DNA from: Virgisporangium aliadipatigenens
GTDB lineage: Bacteria > Actinomycetota > Actinomycetes > Mycobacteriales > Micromonosporaceae
Direction of reading: 5' to 3'
DNA: 64,000 nt
NCBI RefSeq assembly: GCF_016863615.1
Contig: NZ_BOPF01000018.1
Location: forward strand, 62,001 to 126,000
In this document: piece after piece, positions 1-8,232 of the stretch
Numbering within the stretch: the first letter of the stretch is position 1
Layout of the letters: every line of letters starts with the position of its first letter
Position numbers and translations under genes: made by a program
The notes under the pieces: generated by a model
Databases searched by the model: none
Told to the model about the DNA's origin: nothing
Seen by the model: the letters and a program-made list of their open reading frames with translations, nothing else

Positions 1-124
1 TGAACTCGCCTGGGCTGGCGTCCAGGTGGACGATGGCGATGATCGGGATCGCGATGGCGGAGAAGACCGAGCCGAACGCCGAGGCGGTCTGGCCCCACCA
101 GTAGAGGTTCAGGTCGCGCCTCAT
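1..124 (-). CDS. MFS transporter, N-terminal fragment (runs off the window)
   Basis: The first 41 codons are visible, starting at the ATG at 124. The protein begins MRRDLNLYWWGQTASAFGSV and continues into a hydrophobic helix, which is the usual N-terminus (first membrane segment) of actinobacterial major facilitator exporters. The start codon overlaps the stop of the lanthipeptide synthetase in an ATGA, so translation is coupled. Its place as third gene of a lanthipeptide operon suggests peptide export or immunity, but that is inference from position. The substrate cannot be told from this fragment. Confidence 0.7.
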   Translation of the reverse strand, partial: MRRDLNLYWWGQTASAFGSVFSAIAIPIIAIVHLDASPGEF

Positions 125-2679
125 GCGGTCACCGCCAGGACCCGCGCGGGCGCGTCGACGGTGAACAGCGCGTCGGCGCTCGGGTTCAGCACGTGTTCGA
201 GGGCGAGCAGCACACCGGCCGAGCCGCTCCACAGGTCGGCGCTGAAGCGCATCAGCCGGTCGCCGAGGTACCTGATCCCGGTGGGATGCGGCACCGCGTA
301 CTTGAACAGCCCGGTGGCCACCCGCACGGCGTCCGCGCGCGGGGAGCCGGTGAGCATCGCGTGGTCGGCGAGCGCGAACCCGTAGCCCGCCAGCCCCTGG
401 AACAGCCCCGGCATCCAGGTGTACCGCAGCCGCAGCGGGGCAAGCAGGCGCGGCATCGCCGCGGTGAGCCGTTCGTCGCCGGTCAGGCGCAGGACCCGGG
501 TGGCGGCCAGCAGCATGCCGGCGGTGCCGACGAACAGGTACGGCATCGCGCGGCGGTCGACCGCCGAGTACGGGAAGAGCAGGCCGGGCGCGTCGGGGTC
601 GGTGGCCCGGTCGAGTTCGTGGTGCAGCAGGCGCACCGCCCGCGCGGTGTAGCGCCGTTCGCCGGTGGCGCCGCCGAGCTGGGCGAGCAGGTGCGCGACC
701 CCGCTGCGGCCGTGCATCAGGCCGGTGGTGTCGTCGGGGTCGAGCAGCGCGCCGAGTTCCGCGTCGGCGGGCAGGCCGTCGGCGAGCGCGGCGGCCCGGT
801 CGAGGTGGCGTTCGTCGCCGGTGTGCCGGTGCAGGGCGAGGTGCGCCAGCGCGACCCCGGCGACGCCGCCGTACAGGGTGGCGCAGCCGTCCAGCAGCGG
901 GTGCCGGCTCGCGCGTTCGAGCAGGTCGTTCGCCTCGTCGAGGCAGCCGTGAGTGGCCAGCACGTGGGCCACGCCGGCGGTACCTACGTACAGCCCGGGT
1001 GCCATGCGGTCGGCCTGGTCGAGGGCGTCGCGGCGGAATCGTTCGCGCACCCCGTCGGGCAGCGGCCGCCCCGCGCGGTGCAGCGCGTGGAGCACCCCGG
1101 CCGTGCCGTAGGCGACGCAGACGGTGTTGGTCTGGTACCCCTGCGCGATCGTGGGGAAGATCCGGCTCGGGTGTTCCGGGGCGGCCATCGCGAGGAGCGC
1201 GTCGGCCACCCCGTCCCGCAGTTCCCCCAGAAACCGCTCCGGGTCCGCGGCCACCTCCGCCGGGTCGGGCAGTCGCGCCTCGACCTCCGCCCGGTATTCG
1301 GTCGAACGTCTCCAGAGCCCGGCCGGCACCGGTGCGAGCTCGGCGAGTTCGTGGCGCAGGTGATACAAAGCCGCGGGACTGCGCCCGAGCACGAAGTGCA
1401 GCGGGCCGAGCAGGTGCTGCGCCAGCCGGGACAGCCCGAACCGGTCGTACACGCCGAGATCGTCGCCCACCAGCTCCCGCGGCGGCGCGTAGCCGGGCGT
1501 GCCGGAGCGGACGAACGGGTCGCCGAGCCGGTGCGCGGCGCCGAAGTCCACCAGGCGCACGCTGTCGTCGTCGGCCACCAGAACGTTGACCGGGCTGACG
1601 TCGACGAAGAGATAACCGGCCCGGTGCAGGCGCTCCAGCGCGCGTTCCACGGCGTCGATCACGTTCGCGGCCCGCCGGTAGAACGCCGCGAAGTCGGCCG
1701 GCGTGCTCCCGGTCCGCAGCAGCGGATGGTGCGTGGCCGTCCACCGGGTCAGCGGCTGCCCCTCGACGTGTTCCATCACCACGAACTCGTGGTCCCAGGC
1801 GCGGAAGAACGCCAGCGGTTCCGGGGCGATCCCGGGTGCGCGCGCGTGCAGGTCCGTCAGCGCCCGCCATTCCTGGCGCAGCTGCTCGGTCGCGGTGGCG
1901 CCGTCCTCGCGCAGTCCGATGTGCGGGCGGGCCTCCTTGATGAACACCCGCTTGCCGGTGGCCAGTTCGGTGCCCCGGTAGATGCCGCCCGCGTTGGTGA
2001 AGCGCACCGAGCTGTCGATGCTGAATCCGGCCATCGCGGCGGGCCGGGCGGCGGCCGGCGCACCGGGGCGCGGCGTCCGGAACGGGTCGGTGACCCCGGC
2101 CGGCAGCCGGAACCGCACCCCGCGCACGTCCTCGACGTCACCGACGAGCAGGGTCCGGGTGCCGTCGGCCCGCACGGCGACCCGCCGCCGGAACGCGCCG
2201 TAGCGGTAGTGCACCGTGCGGGAGTCGCCGAAGCGCCGGTCGCTGAGGATGTACGGGCCGTCCTCGCCGTCGAGCGCCACGCGCAGGCGTTCCATCAGCG
2301 CGGCGGCGGTCTCGACGTCGGCCGGGTACGCGGCGATGAACTTGCCGCCCTGCGCCCGCTGCGCGAACTTGTGATGCGTCCACCAGTAGAAGTGCCGGTT
2401 GGCAAGGTGCTTGAACGGCACGCCGGCGTCGAAGAGGACCGGCGCCGCGAGGTCGAGCACGGCCTGTACCCGCGCCGGTGCCGCCGACACGTGCACCTTC
2501 CAGCCGTGCTCCACTGTGGACGGTTCGCGGCGCCAGTGGGTCCAGACGCCGGATGCGGTCCCGGTCCAGCCCTCCGGTACCCGGCCGGGGCGGAACACCT
2601 CACCGCCGTCGTCGCCGGACTCCTCCAGGGGAGCGTAGAACTCCCGGTCCGCCGCGACGTAGTCGAACATCTGCTCCAT
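121..2679 (-). CDS. lanKC: Class III lanthipeptide synthetase (LanKC)
   Basis: This trifunctional enzyme would phosphorylate Ser/Thr in a precursor peptide, eliminate phosphate and cyclise with Cys. The 852-aa length fits the family. The N-terminal lyase region covers about residues 1-210. A Ser/Thr kinase-like domain follows at about 215-480, with VFIKEA, the catalytic loop FVDVSPVNVL and VDFGAA in place of DFG. The C-terminal third is a LanC-like (alpha/alpha) barrel with repeated GxAGV motifs (YGTAGV, VGTAGV, YGGVAGV, MHGRSGV, SGSAGV). The Cys-Cys-His zinc ligands of LanC and class IV LanL are not seen, which places it in class III. A GGGAG ribosome site lies about 7 nt before the ATG. It follows lanA, separated by a strong hairpin. 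Confidence 0.93.
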   Translation of the reverse strand: MEQMFDYVAADREFYAPLEESGDDGGEVFRPGRVPEGWTGTASGVWTHWRREPSTVEHGWKVHVSAAPARVQAVLDLAAPVLFDAGVPFKHLANRHFYWWTHHKFAQRAQGGKFIAAYPADVETAAALMERLRVALDGEDGPYILSDRRFGDSRTVHYRYGAFRRRVAVRADGTRTLLVGDVEDVRGVRFRLPAGVTDPFRTPRPGAPAAARPAAMAGFSIDSSVRFTNAGGIYRGTELATGKRVFIKEARPHIGLREDGATATEQLRQEWRALTDLHARAPGIAPEPLAFFRAWDHEFVVMEHVEGQPLTRWTATHHPLLRTGSTPADFAAFYRRAANVIDAVERALERLHRAGYLFVDVSPVNVLVADDDSVRLVDFGAAHRLGDPFVRSGTPGYAPPRELVGDDLGVYDRFGLSRLAQHLLGPLHFVLGRSPAALYHLRHELAELAPVPAGLWRRSTEYRAEVEARLPDPAEVAADPERFLGELRDGVADALLAMAAPEHPSRIFPTIAQGYQTNTVCVAYGTAGVLHALHRAGRPLPDGVRERFRRDALDQADRMAPGLYVGTAGVAHVLATHGCLDEANDLLERASRHPLLDGCATLYGGVAGVALAHLALHRHTGDERHLDRAAALADGLPADAELGALLDPDDTTGLMHGRSGVAHLLAQLGGATGERRYTARAVRLLHHELDRATDPDAPGLLFPYSAVDRRAMPYLFVGTAGMLLAATRVLRLTGDERLTAAMPRLLAPLRLRYTWMPGLFQGLAGYGFALADHAMLTGSPRADAVRVATGLFKYAVPHPTGIRYLGDRLMRFSADLWSGSAGVLLALEHVLNPSADALFTVDAPARVLAVTA

Positions 2680-2720
2680 GGGATCTCCCGAAGTTCGGTG
2701 GACGGACCGGGGAAACGGTT

Positions 2721-2763
2721 CAGCCGGGCACGACCCGCTTGTGCGGCAGGTCGTGCCCGGCTG
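2721..2763 (-). terminator. Perfect 15-bp hairpin between lanA and lanKC
   Basis: Two perfectly complementary 15-nt arms (2721-2735 and 2749-2763) flank a 13-nt loop. No T-run follows, so it would act as a partial terminator or an mRNA-stabilising 3' end. Either way it would leave more lanA message than lanKC message, which suits a precursor needed in excess of its enzyme. Confidence 0.75.
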
Positions 2764-2777
2764 CGAACGCGGTCGGA

Positions 2778-2921
2778 TCAGCTGCAGTGCTCCAGGCTGA
2801 GGGTGCTGACCGCGCCTTCGCCCGGGGCGACGCCGTGGGCCTCCACGTCGTCATCCTCGGCCGGGGTCTCCTGAAGGGCCAGAACGTCCTCGGACTCCTG
2901 CGGTTCGGTGTTCTCGGGCAT
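2778..2921 (-). CDS. lanA: Class III lanthipeptide precursor peptide with labionin motif
   Basis: This 47-aa acidic peptide is too short for usual gene callers. The leader contains VLALQE, a match to the LxLQ recognition motif of class III leaders, and then a run of Glu/Asp. The C-terminal core ends STLSLEHCS, which contains Ser-X2-Ser-X3-Cys, the signature that LanKC enzymes convert to labionin (or lanthionine plus dehydroalanine). The single Cys allows only one ring system. A near-perfect AGGAGGT ribosome site sits 5 nt before the ATG. It lies immediately upstream of lanKC on the same strand. Cleavage is likely around the GEGA stretch before the core, but that is a guess. Confidence 0.9.
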   Translation of the reverse strand: MPENTEPQESEDVLALQETPAEDDDVEAHGVAPGEGAVSTLSLEHCS

Positions 2922-3178
2922 CGCGACCTCCTGAGCGAGTGGGTTCCGGCGGTGCTCGCCGGTCTGCCCAGAACGCTAGGAAGGCCCGCTCAACCAACGG
3001 TTCGACGCCGGTATGGCGGCGGTATCCGCGCTGCCCGACACCCGTTGCGCCGGGCCCGCGGGCGGCGTTCGCGGTGCGCCGCGCGGGTCGCGACCGGCGA
3101 ATTTACCGATGTCGAACCGTCGCGCTACCGGCGTTTGTGCGGTGCCGCCGAGGCTCGGCGCAACGGAAGGAGGCCCAC
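2922..3178. promoter_or_regulatory. Divergent promoter region of the two RiPP-type operons
   Basis: This 257-bp gap separates lanA (minus) from the radical SAM operon (plus). I see no further gene. Strong ribosome sites end both sides: AGGAGGT for lanA and GGAAGGAGG at 3166-3174 for the radical SAM gene. No convincing -35/-10 pair was identified by eye. The dyad found throughout 13-53 kb is absent here. Confidence 0.45.
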
Positions 3179-4294
3179 ATGGACCTCGCCGAACTCGTCC
3201 GACTCCGGCCGGTACCCGGTGCGGGCGTGCTGTTCGCGCTGACCCAACGGTGTCCGCTGCGCTGCCGGCACTGCTCGTCGTCGTCCACGATGGACGGACC
3301 CGAACCGGAAGCCGCGCGAGCGCTCGCGTTCGTGGAGTCCTTCGCGCGGGACCGGGCGCCGGCGGTGCTGCTGATGACCGGCGGCGAACCGCTGCTGCGC
3401 CCCGACCTGGTGACCGCGCTGGCCGCCGCGGCCCGCCGGGCCGGCACCCGCAGCGCGCTGCTCACCGGCGCCTTCTTCGCCGCGGCCGATCCGGTACCGG
3501 CACCGATCCTGCGGGCGATCCGGGCGGTGGAGCACTTCTCGGTCAGCGTCGATGCGTTCCACGAACGCCAGGTCCGCCGCCGCGACGTGCTGCGCCTGCT
3601 CGGCCGCGTGCGCGCCGAGGGGATCGCGGTGAGCGTGCACGCCCTCGCCGCCGGCGCCGACGACGGGTACCTCGCCGGCCTCGACGCCGACCTGCGCCGC
3701 GCGCTCGGCGGCCCGGTGCCCATGCTGGTCAACACCGTGCGGGCGATCGGCCGGGCGACGGGGTGGGCGACCGCCCGGCCGCACGCCGCGGACCCCGCCG
3801 ACGTGAACCCGTGCGCGATGGCCGCCTGGCCGGTGGTCGCACCGGACGGGACCGTGGTCGCCTGCTGCAACCAGGACACCGTGGACCGGCGGCCGGTGCC
3901 GGCGCACCTGCGGCTCGGGCACGTCGACACGGACGACTGGCCGACGATCCGGGCCCGCGGCCTCGCCTCCCCGGCACTGCGCATGATCCGCGCCGCCGGC
4001 CCCGGCTATCTCGCCTCGCTGTGCCCACCCGCCGCCGACGATCGAGACGCGGCCGGCACATCCCGGACGGCCCGCGCGGGCGATCCCGCCGCTGCGGGCG
4101 GCGGCAGCCAGTGCGCGACCTGTCGGCGGCTCGGGCCGGCGGCGCTGGAAGCGGCGCGCGGCGTGGCGAGCGGCGCGGCGGGTGCCCTGCTGGACGGCCA
4201 CGCCGCCGAGGTGCAGCGCGCCGCCGGCCCGGTCGCCCTGCTGCGCCGCTACGCCGACCCCCGCCACGCCCACCTGGTCGAGGTGGCGCGGTGA
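3179..4294 (+). CDS. Radical SAM peptide-modifying enzyme
   Basis: The 371-aa protein has the [4Fe-4S]/SAM motif CPLRCRHC (C25, C29, C32) and the SAM-binding GGEP motif near residue 64. The C-terminal part has further cysteines (NPCAM, ACCNQ, and QCATC near residue 320), which look like a SPASM/Twitch-type auxiliary cluster region as in RiPP maturases. The ATG at 3179 is chosen because AAGGAGG precedes it by 6 nt; longer in-frame starts upstream have no ribosome site. Its stop overlaps the next gene (GTGA). It is the first gene of a six-gene operon with a small peptide and a protease, so peptide modification is the likely role. The bond formed is unknown. Confidence 0.88.
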   Translation: MDLAELVRLRPVPGAGVLFALTQRCPLRCRHCSSSSTMDGPEPEAARALAFVESFARDRAPAVLLMTGGEPLLRPDLVTALAAAARRAGTRSALLTGAFFAAADPVPAPILRAIRAVEHFSVSVDAFHERQVRRRDVLRLLGRVRAEGIAVSVHALAAGADDGYLAGLDADLRRALGGPVPMLVNTVRAIGRATGWATARPHAADPADVNPCAMAAWPVVAPDGTVVACCNQDTVDRRPVPAHLRLGHVDTDDWPTIRARGLASPALRMIRAAGPGYLASLCPPAADDRDAAGTSRTARAGDPAAAGGGSQCATCRRLGPAALEAARGVASGAAGALLDGHAAEVQRAAGPVALLRRYADPRHAHLVEVAR

Positions 4295-4980
4295 ACACGG
4301 CCGTGCTGCGTACGAAACTGGACCTCGCCACCCCGGCCCTGCGGGCGACGTCGGCCCTGCTGTGGCAGCCGCACCGGCTGCGCGAGCGGTATCCCGAGTA
4401 CCTGCGGGCGATGCACGGCGTCATCCGGGCCTCGGTGCCGCTGATGGCGACGGCCGCGCGCCGCTGCGCCGAGCTGGCCGCCGACGACCCCGTGGCCCGC
4501 GCGCTCGGCGGCTACCTGCCCGCGCACATCGCCGAGGAACTCGACCACGACCGCTGGCTGCTGGAGGATCTCGCCGCGCTCGGCGCCGACCCGGAGGCGA
4601 CCGCGCGGGGCGTGCCGCCGCCGGCCGTGGCCCGCCTGGTCGGGCCGCAGTACTACTGGATCGCGCACGTGCACCCGGTGGCGCTGCTGGGCTACATCGC
4701 CGTGCTGGAGGGCAACGCCCCGCACCCGTCGCTCGCCGGCCGGATCGTCGCCGCTGCCGGGGTGCCGGAGGCGGCCGTGCGCACCGTTCGCGAGCACGCC
4801 GAACTCGACACCGGGCACAGCGCGGCGATCATCGGACTCCTCGACCGGCTGCCGCTGACCCCGCGGCAGTCCACCGTGGTGACACTCAGCGCACTGTCCA
4901 CAGTGGACACCCTGACCGAACTGCTCGCCGGCGTCGTCCGGCACGCCCCGGCACACCCGACGGAAGGAGCCCGGCCATGA
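4291..4980 (+). CDS. Haem-oxygenase-like iron-containing redox enzyme
   Basis: This 229-aa, mostly helical protein carries two His/Glu clusters, HIAEELDHD (about residue 77) and REHAELDTGHS (about 170). Their spacing is that expected for a haem-oxygenase-like diiron oxidase/oxygenase (HDO, related to the TenA/PqqC fold). The start is GTG overlapping the radical SAM stop, and its own stop overlaps the next ATG, so three genes are translationally coupled. It probably catalyses an oxidative step on the same peptide or supplies a cofactor. The substrate is unknown. Confidence 0.72.
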   Translation: MNTAVLRTKLDLATPALRATSALLWQPHRLRERYPEYLRAMHGVIRASVPLMATAARRCAELAADDPVARALGGYLPAHIAEELDHDRWLLEDLAALGADPEATARGVPPPAVARLVGPQYYWIAHVHPVALLGYIAVLEGNAPHPSLAGRIVAAAGVPEAAVRTVREHAELDTGHSAAIIGLLDRLPLTPRQSTVVTLSALSTVDTLTELLAGVVRHAPAHPTEGARP

Positions 4981-5177
4981 CCGACGGCGCGTACACGGTG
5001 GAGGAACTGGAGGCGCACGGCTTCCCCGTCCACGACCTCACCGAGGAGCAGCGCGACGTGCTGCGCAACCTGACACCCGAGGAGTTCGCGATCCTCGTCG
5101 ACGTGCGGGCCCGGCTCGAGGCGGTGGGTCCCGAGGTGCAGGCGCACGCCGAGATCGCCGGCGCCGCGCTGTTCTGA
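4977..5177 (+). CDS. 66-aa putative RiPP precursor or partner peptide (aroma-sacti-like)
   Basis: The small acidic protein contains LTPEEFAILVDVRARLEAVG and ends AGAALF. From memory it resembles the short actinobacterial proteins named 'aroma-sacti cluster domain', which occur beside radical SAM genes; this needs a search. It has no Cys, so thioether (sactionine) formation on this peptide is excluded. Aromatic residues are Y6, F16, F37 and the C-terminal F66. GGAAGGAG lies 8 nt before the ATG, which overlaps the preceding stop. It is either the modified substrate or a peptide-binding partner. The amphipathic central helix (about residues 22-50) could equally be a recognition domain. Confidence 0.75.
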   Translation: MTDGAYTVEELEAHGFPVHDLTEEQRDVLRNLTPEEFAILVDVRARLEAVGPEVQAHAEIAGAALF

Positions 5178-5204
5178 GCGTTCGGCCGGGGGAGGAGGAG
5201 CATC

Positions 5205-8200
5205 ATGCGCTGCGCATCCTGCGACGCCGCGCTGCCCGCGCAGGCGCGGTTCTGTCCCGCCTGCGGCACGCCGCGCGCAGCGGCGCCGGTGGCCGAGAAG
5301 CGGCAGCTGGTGACCGCGGTCTTCTGCGACCTGGTCGGTTCGACCGCGCTGTCGGAACGGCTCGACCCGGAGACGCTGCGGGTCGTGGTGCTGCGCTACT
5401 TCGAGGCGATGCGCGGGCAGATCGAACGCTTCGACGGCACGGTGGAGAAGTTCATCGGCGACGCGGTGATGGCCGTGTTCGGCGTGCCCGTCATGCACGA
5501 GGACGACGCGTGGCGGGCCGCCTCGGCGGCGCTGGGCATGCGCGACGCGCTCGCCGACCTGAACGCCGAGCTCGAACCGGCGTTCGGGGTCCGGCTGCGG
5601 GTGCGCATCGGGGTGCACACCGGCTCCGCCGTCGCCAGCACCGACGCCTCGTCCCGGCAGGCGCTGGTCTCCGGCGACACCGTCAACATCGCCGCGCGCC
5701 TGGAACAGAACGCCGGCGAGGGCGAGATCCTCATCGGCCCGCTGACCCGGCAGGCGCTGGGCGCGGCCGCCCGCGTCGAGTCCGTCGGGCCGCTGGCCCT
5801 CAAGGGCAAGCAGGAACCGCTGCCGGCCTACCGGCTGCTCGGCGTCGACGCCGACGCCCCGGAACTGTCGCGCCGCTTCGACCATCCGCTCGTCGGGCGC
5901 ACCGCGGAGCTGGCCGCGCTGGACGGTGCCCTGGCGGCGGTCGTCGACGCGGGCGGCGCGGCGCTCGTCACGGTCTGCGGCGAGGCGGGCATCGGCAAGA
6001 CCCGGCTGGTGCGCGCCTGGCTCGACGGGCTCGGCGGGCGGGTGGCGCTCGGGGTGGGGCGGTGCCGCCCGTACGGCGCGCAGGGCAGCCTGGCGCCGCT
6101 GGCGAACGCCGTGCGCGACCTGCTGGGCGGTGCGCCCGCCGAGGCGGTGCTGGCCGAAGGGCTGCTGCGCGACGGCACCCCGGGCCCCTCGCCGGAGGCC
6201 ACCGGCACGGCGCTGGCCCGGCTGCTGCGCGGGTTCGCCCGGGAACGCCCCGTGCTCCTGGTGCTGGACGACTGCCAGTGGGCCGGCGACACCCTGCTGG
6301 ATCTGCTGCTGCGGCTGACCGCGGCGGTGCGGGGCAGCACGGTGCTGATCGTCTGCCTGGCCCGCTGGGACATGCTGGAGCGCCGGCGCGACTGGACCGG
6401 CACCATCGTCCTGGACGGACTGTCCGTTGTGGACAGTGAACGGCTGGCCGCGTCCCTGGTCGAGGTGTCGGCCCACCGGAGCGTCGAGTGGTCGCGGATC
6501 CTCGAAGTGGCCGGCGGCAACCCGTTCTACCTGGAACAGCTGCTCGCCACGCTGGACGAGACCGACCGCACCGACGCGCTGCCGCACACGTTGCAGGCGC
6601 TGCTCGGCGCCCGCATCGACGCGCTGGAACATCCGGAGCGCAGCACGCTCAACCTGGCGGCCGTGGTGGGGCGGGAGTTCACCGCGGGGCAGGTCGACGC
6701 GCTCGCCGGCACCGTCGAGGAGGCCACCCCGGTGCGCGCCGCGCTGACCGCGTTGAGCCGCCGGCGCCTGGTCGAACCGGCCGGCGCCCGGGTGCCCGGC
6801 GACGCCGCGATGCGCTTCAGCAACGGGCTGGTGCACGAGGTGACCTATCAGGCCATCACCAAGCGGACCCGCGCCGAGTGGCACGAGCGCACCGCCGACC
6901 TGCTGGCCGGCTGGCGGGCCGGGCACGCGGCCGTCGCCGGCCACCTGGAGCACGCCTACCGCTACCGCACCGAGTTGGGCCTGCAGGACCCGTCGACCGA
7001 GGCGCTGCGCCGGCGCGCCGCGGATTCGCTGGCCGCGGCCGGCGCGCAGGCGTTCGCCCGCTCGGATCTCGCCTGGGCCGGGCCGCTGCTCCGCCGCGCG
7101 ACGCAGCTGTACCGCACCGGCGAGGAGGGCTGGGCCGGCGCGACGCGGCAGCTCGGCGAACTGCGCCTCGCCACCGGCCACGCCGACGAGGGCCGGGCGC
7201 TGCTGGCGGCGGTGCTGGCGCACGCGGCCGAGCCCACCGAACGGGCCCACGCCGAACTGGCCCTGGCCGTGGCCGCCGGTGCCGGCGGTGCGGCGGCGGT
7301 GGCCCGCACGGCGCTGCCGGTCTTCGCGGCCGCCGGCGACGAACTGGGGCAGGCCCGCGCGCACATCCGCATCGCGCAGGAGTGGCAGCTGCACGGGCAG
7401 CACGAGCGGGCCGAGGGTTCCCTGGCGACCGGCCTGGGCCACGCGTCGCGCCGCGCCGCCGAGCCCGAACTGGCCCTCGCGCTCGGCGCGCTCGGTGTCT
7501 CCCTGTGGCGCGGCCCGGCCCCGGTGCCGGCGGCCGTGGCGCGCTGCTTCGCGCTGCTGGACGAGTACGGCGGCCCGCGGCCGGTCGTTCGGGTGACGCT
7601 CAGCTGTCCGCTCGCGGTGCTGCTCGCCCTCGACGACCGGCCCGCGGCGGCGCGTGCCCTGCTGGCCGAGGTCGCACACCTGGTCGAGGAACTGGAGTTC
7701 GCCGAGGCCGGTGCCGTGCTGCCGCTGTTCGCCGCCGCGGTGGAGGCGACGGCGGGCGCACCGCAGGAGGCGCTGCGGCTGCTGGAACGGGCCGCCGAGC
7801 GGGCCGCGCACCTCGGCGCGGGCGGGCTGCCCGGCACCATCGCCCGGGAGGCGGCGCGGCTCCTGCTGCACCTGGGCCGCCCGGCCGAGGCGGCCGCCCG
7901 GCTCGACGCCGCCGGTGATCCGGGCGGGCTGCTGCGTTCGGACCTGGCCGACGTGTACGGGCTGCGGGCCCGGCTGGCCGCCGCGGCCGGGGACGCCGCC
8001 GGCGCTCTCGAACCGGCCGAACGCGCGGTGGCCGCGGCCGCCGGCACGGACTCGCCGCTCGTGCGGGCGGTCGCCGCGCTGGACCGGGCGGAGGTGCTGG
8101 TGCTGGCGGGCCGGCCGGCGCAGGCGCGCGCGGCGCGGGAGTCGGCGCGGCGGGCGTTCGCGGCGAAGGGGCACCGGCCCGGGCTGCGCGAGATCGAGCG

Positions 8201-8228
8201 GCTGGACCGCACCGTGGGAGAGGACTGA
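5205..8228 (+). CDS. Zinc-ribbon class III nucleotide cyclase fused to STAND-type ATPase
   Basis: This 1007-aa multidomain signalling protein starts with a zinc ribbon (C3, C6, C17, C20). A class III adenylate/guanylate cyclase domain (about residues 34-215) follows, with metal-binding Asp in FCDLVGST (D42) and FIGDAVMAVFG (D86) and the catalytic GDTVNIAARLE. Next comes an AAA/STAND ATPase with P-loop GEAGIGKTR (about 263) and Walker B-like VLLVLDDCQW. The C-terminal half is Ala/Leu-rich TPR-like helices. The catalytic residues look intact. GGAGGAGG precedes the ATG. It is not a DNA-binding regulator, as there is no C-terminal HTH. In this operon it probably couples peptide production to a cyclic nucleotide signal. 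Confidence 0.88.
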   Translation: MRCASCDAALPAQARFCPACGTPRAAAPVAEKRQLVTAVFCDLVGSTALSERLDPETLRVVVLRYFEAMRGQIERFDGTVEKFIGDAVMAVFGVPVMHEDDAWRAASAALGMRDALADLNAELEPAFGVRLRVRIGVHTGSAVASTDASSRQALVSGDTVNIAARLEQNAGEGEILIGPLTRQALGAAARVESVGPLALKGKQEPLPAYRLLGVDADAPELSRRFDHPLVGRTAELAALDGALAAVVDAGGAALVTVCGEAGIGKTRLVRAWLDGLGGRVALGVGRCRPYGAQGSLAPLANAVRDLLGGAPAEAVLAEGLLRDGTPGPSPEATGTALARLLRGFARERPVLLVLDDCQWAGDTLLDLLLRLTAAVRGSTVLIVCLARWDMLERRRDWTGTIVLDGLSVVDSERLAASLVEVSAHRSVEWSRILEVAGGNPFYLEQLLATLDETDRTDALPHTLQALLGARIDALEHPERSTLNLAAVVGREFTAGQVDALAGTVEEATPVRAALTALSRRRLVEPAGARVPGDAAMRFSNGLVHEVTYQAITKRTRAEWHERTADLLAGWRAGHAAVAGHLEHAYRYRTELGLQDPSTEALRRRAADSLAAAGAQAFARSDLAWAGPLLRRATQLYRTGEEGWAGATRQLGELRLATGHADEGRALLAAVLAHAAEPTERAHAELALAVAAGAGGAAAVARTALPVFAAAGDELGQARAHIRIAQEWQLHGQHERAEGSLATGLGHASRRAAEPELALALGALGVSLWRGPAPVPAAVARCFALLDEYGGPRPVVRVTLSCPLAVLLALDDRPAAARALLAEVAHLVEELEFAEAGAVLPLFAAAVEATAGAPQEALRLLERAAERAAHLGAGGLPGTIAREAARLLLHLGRPAEAAARLDAAGDPGGLLRSDLADVYGLRARLAAAAGDAAGALEPAERAVAAAAGTDSPLVRAVAALDRAEVLVLAGRPAQARAARESARRAFAAKGHRPGLREIERLDRTVGED

Positions 8229-8232
8229 GCGC

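Noticed and set aside
193-2874. 893-aa plus-strand open frame opposite lanKC
   Set aside because: It is a reverse-frame shadow caused by GC-rich codons. It has Arg/Gly/Val-rich low-complexity composition and no domain, while the minus strand encodes a clear LanKC.
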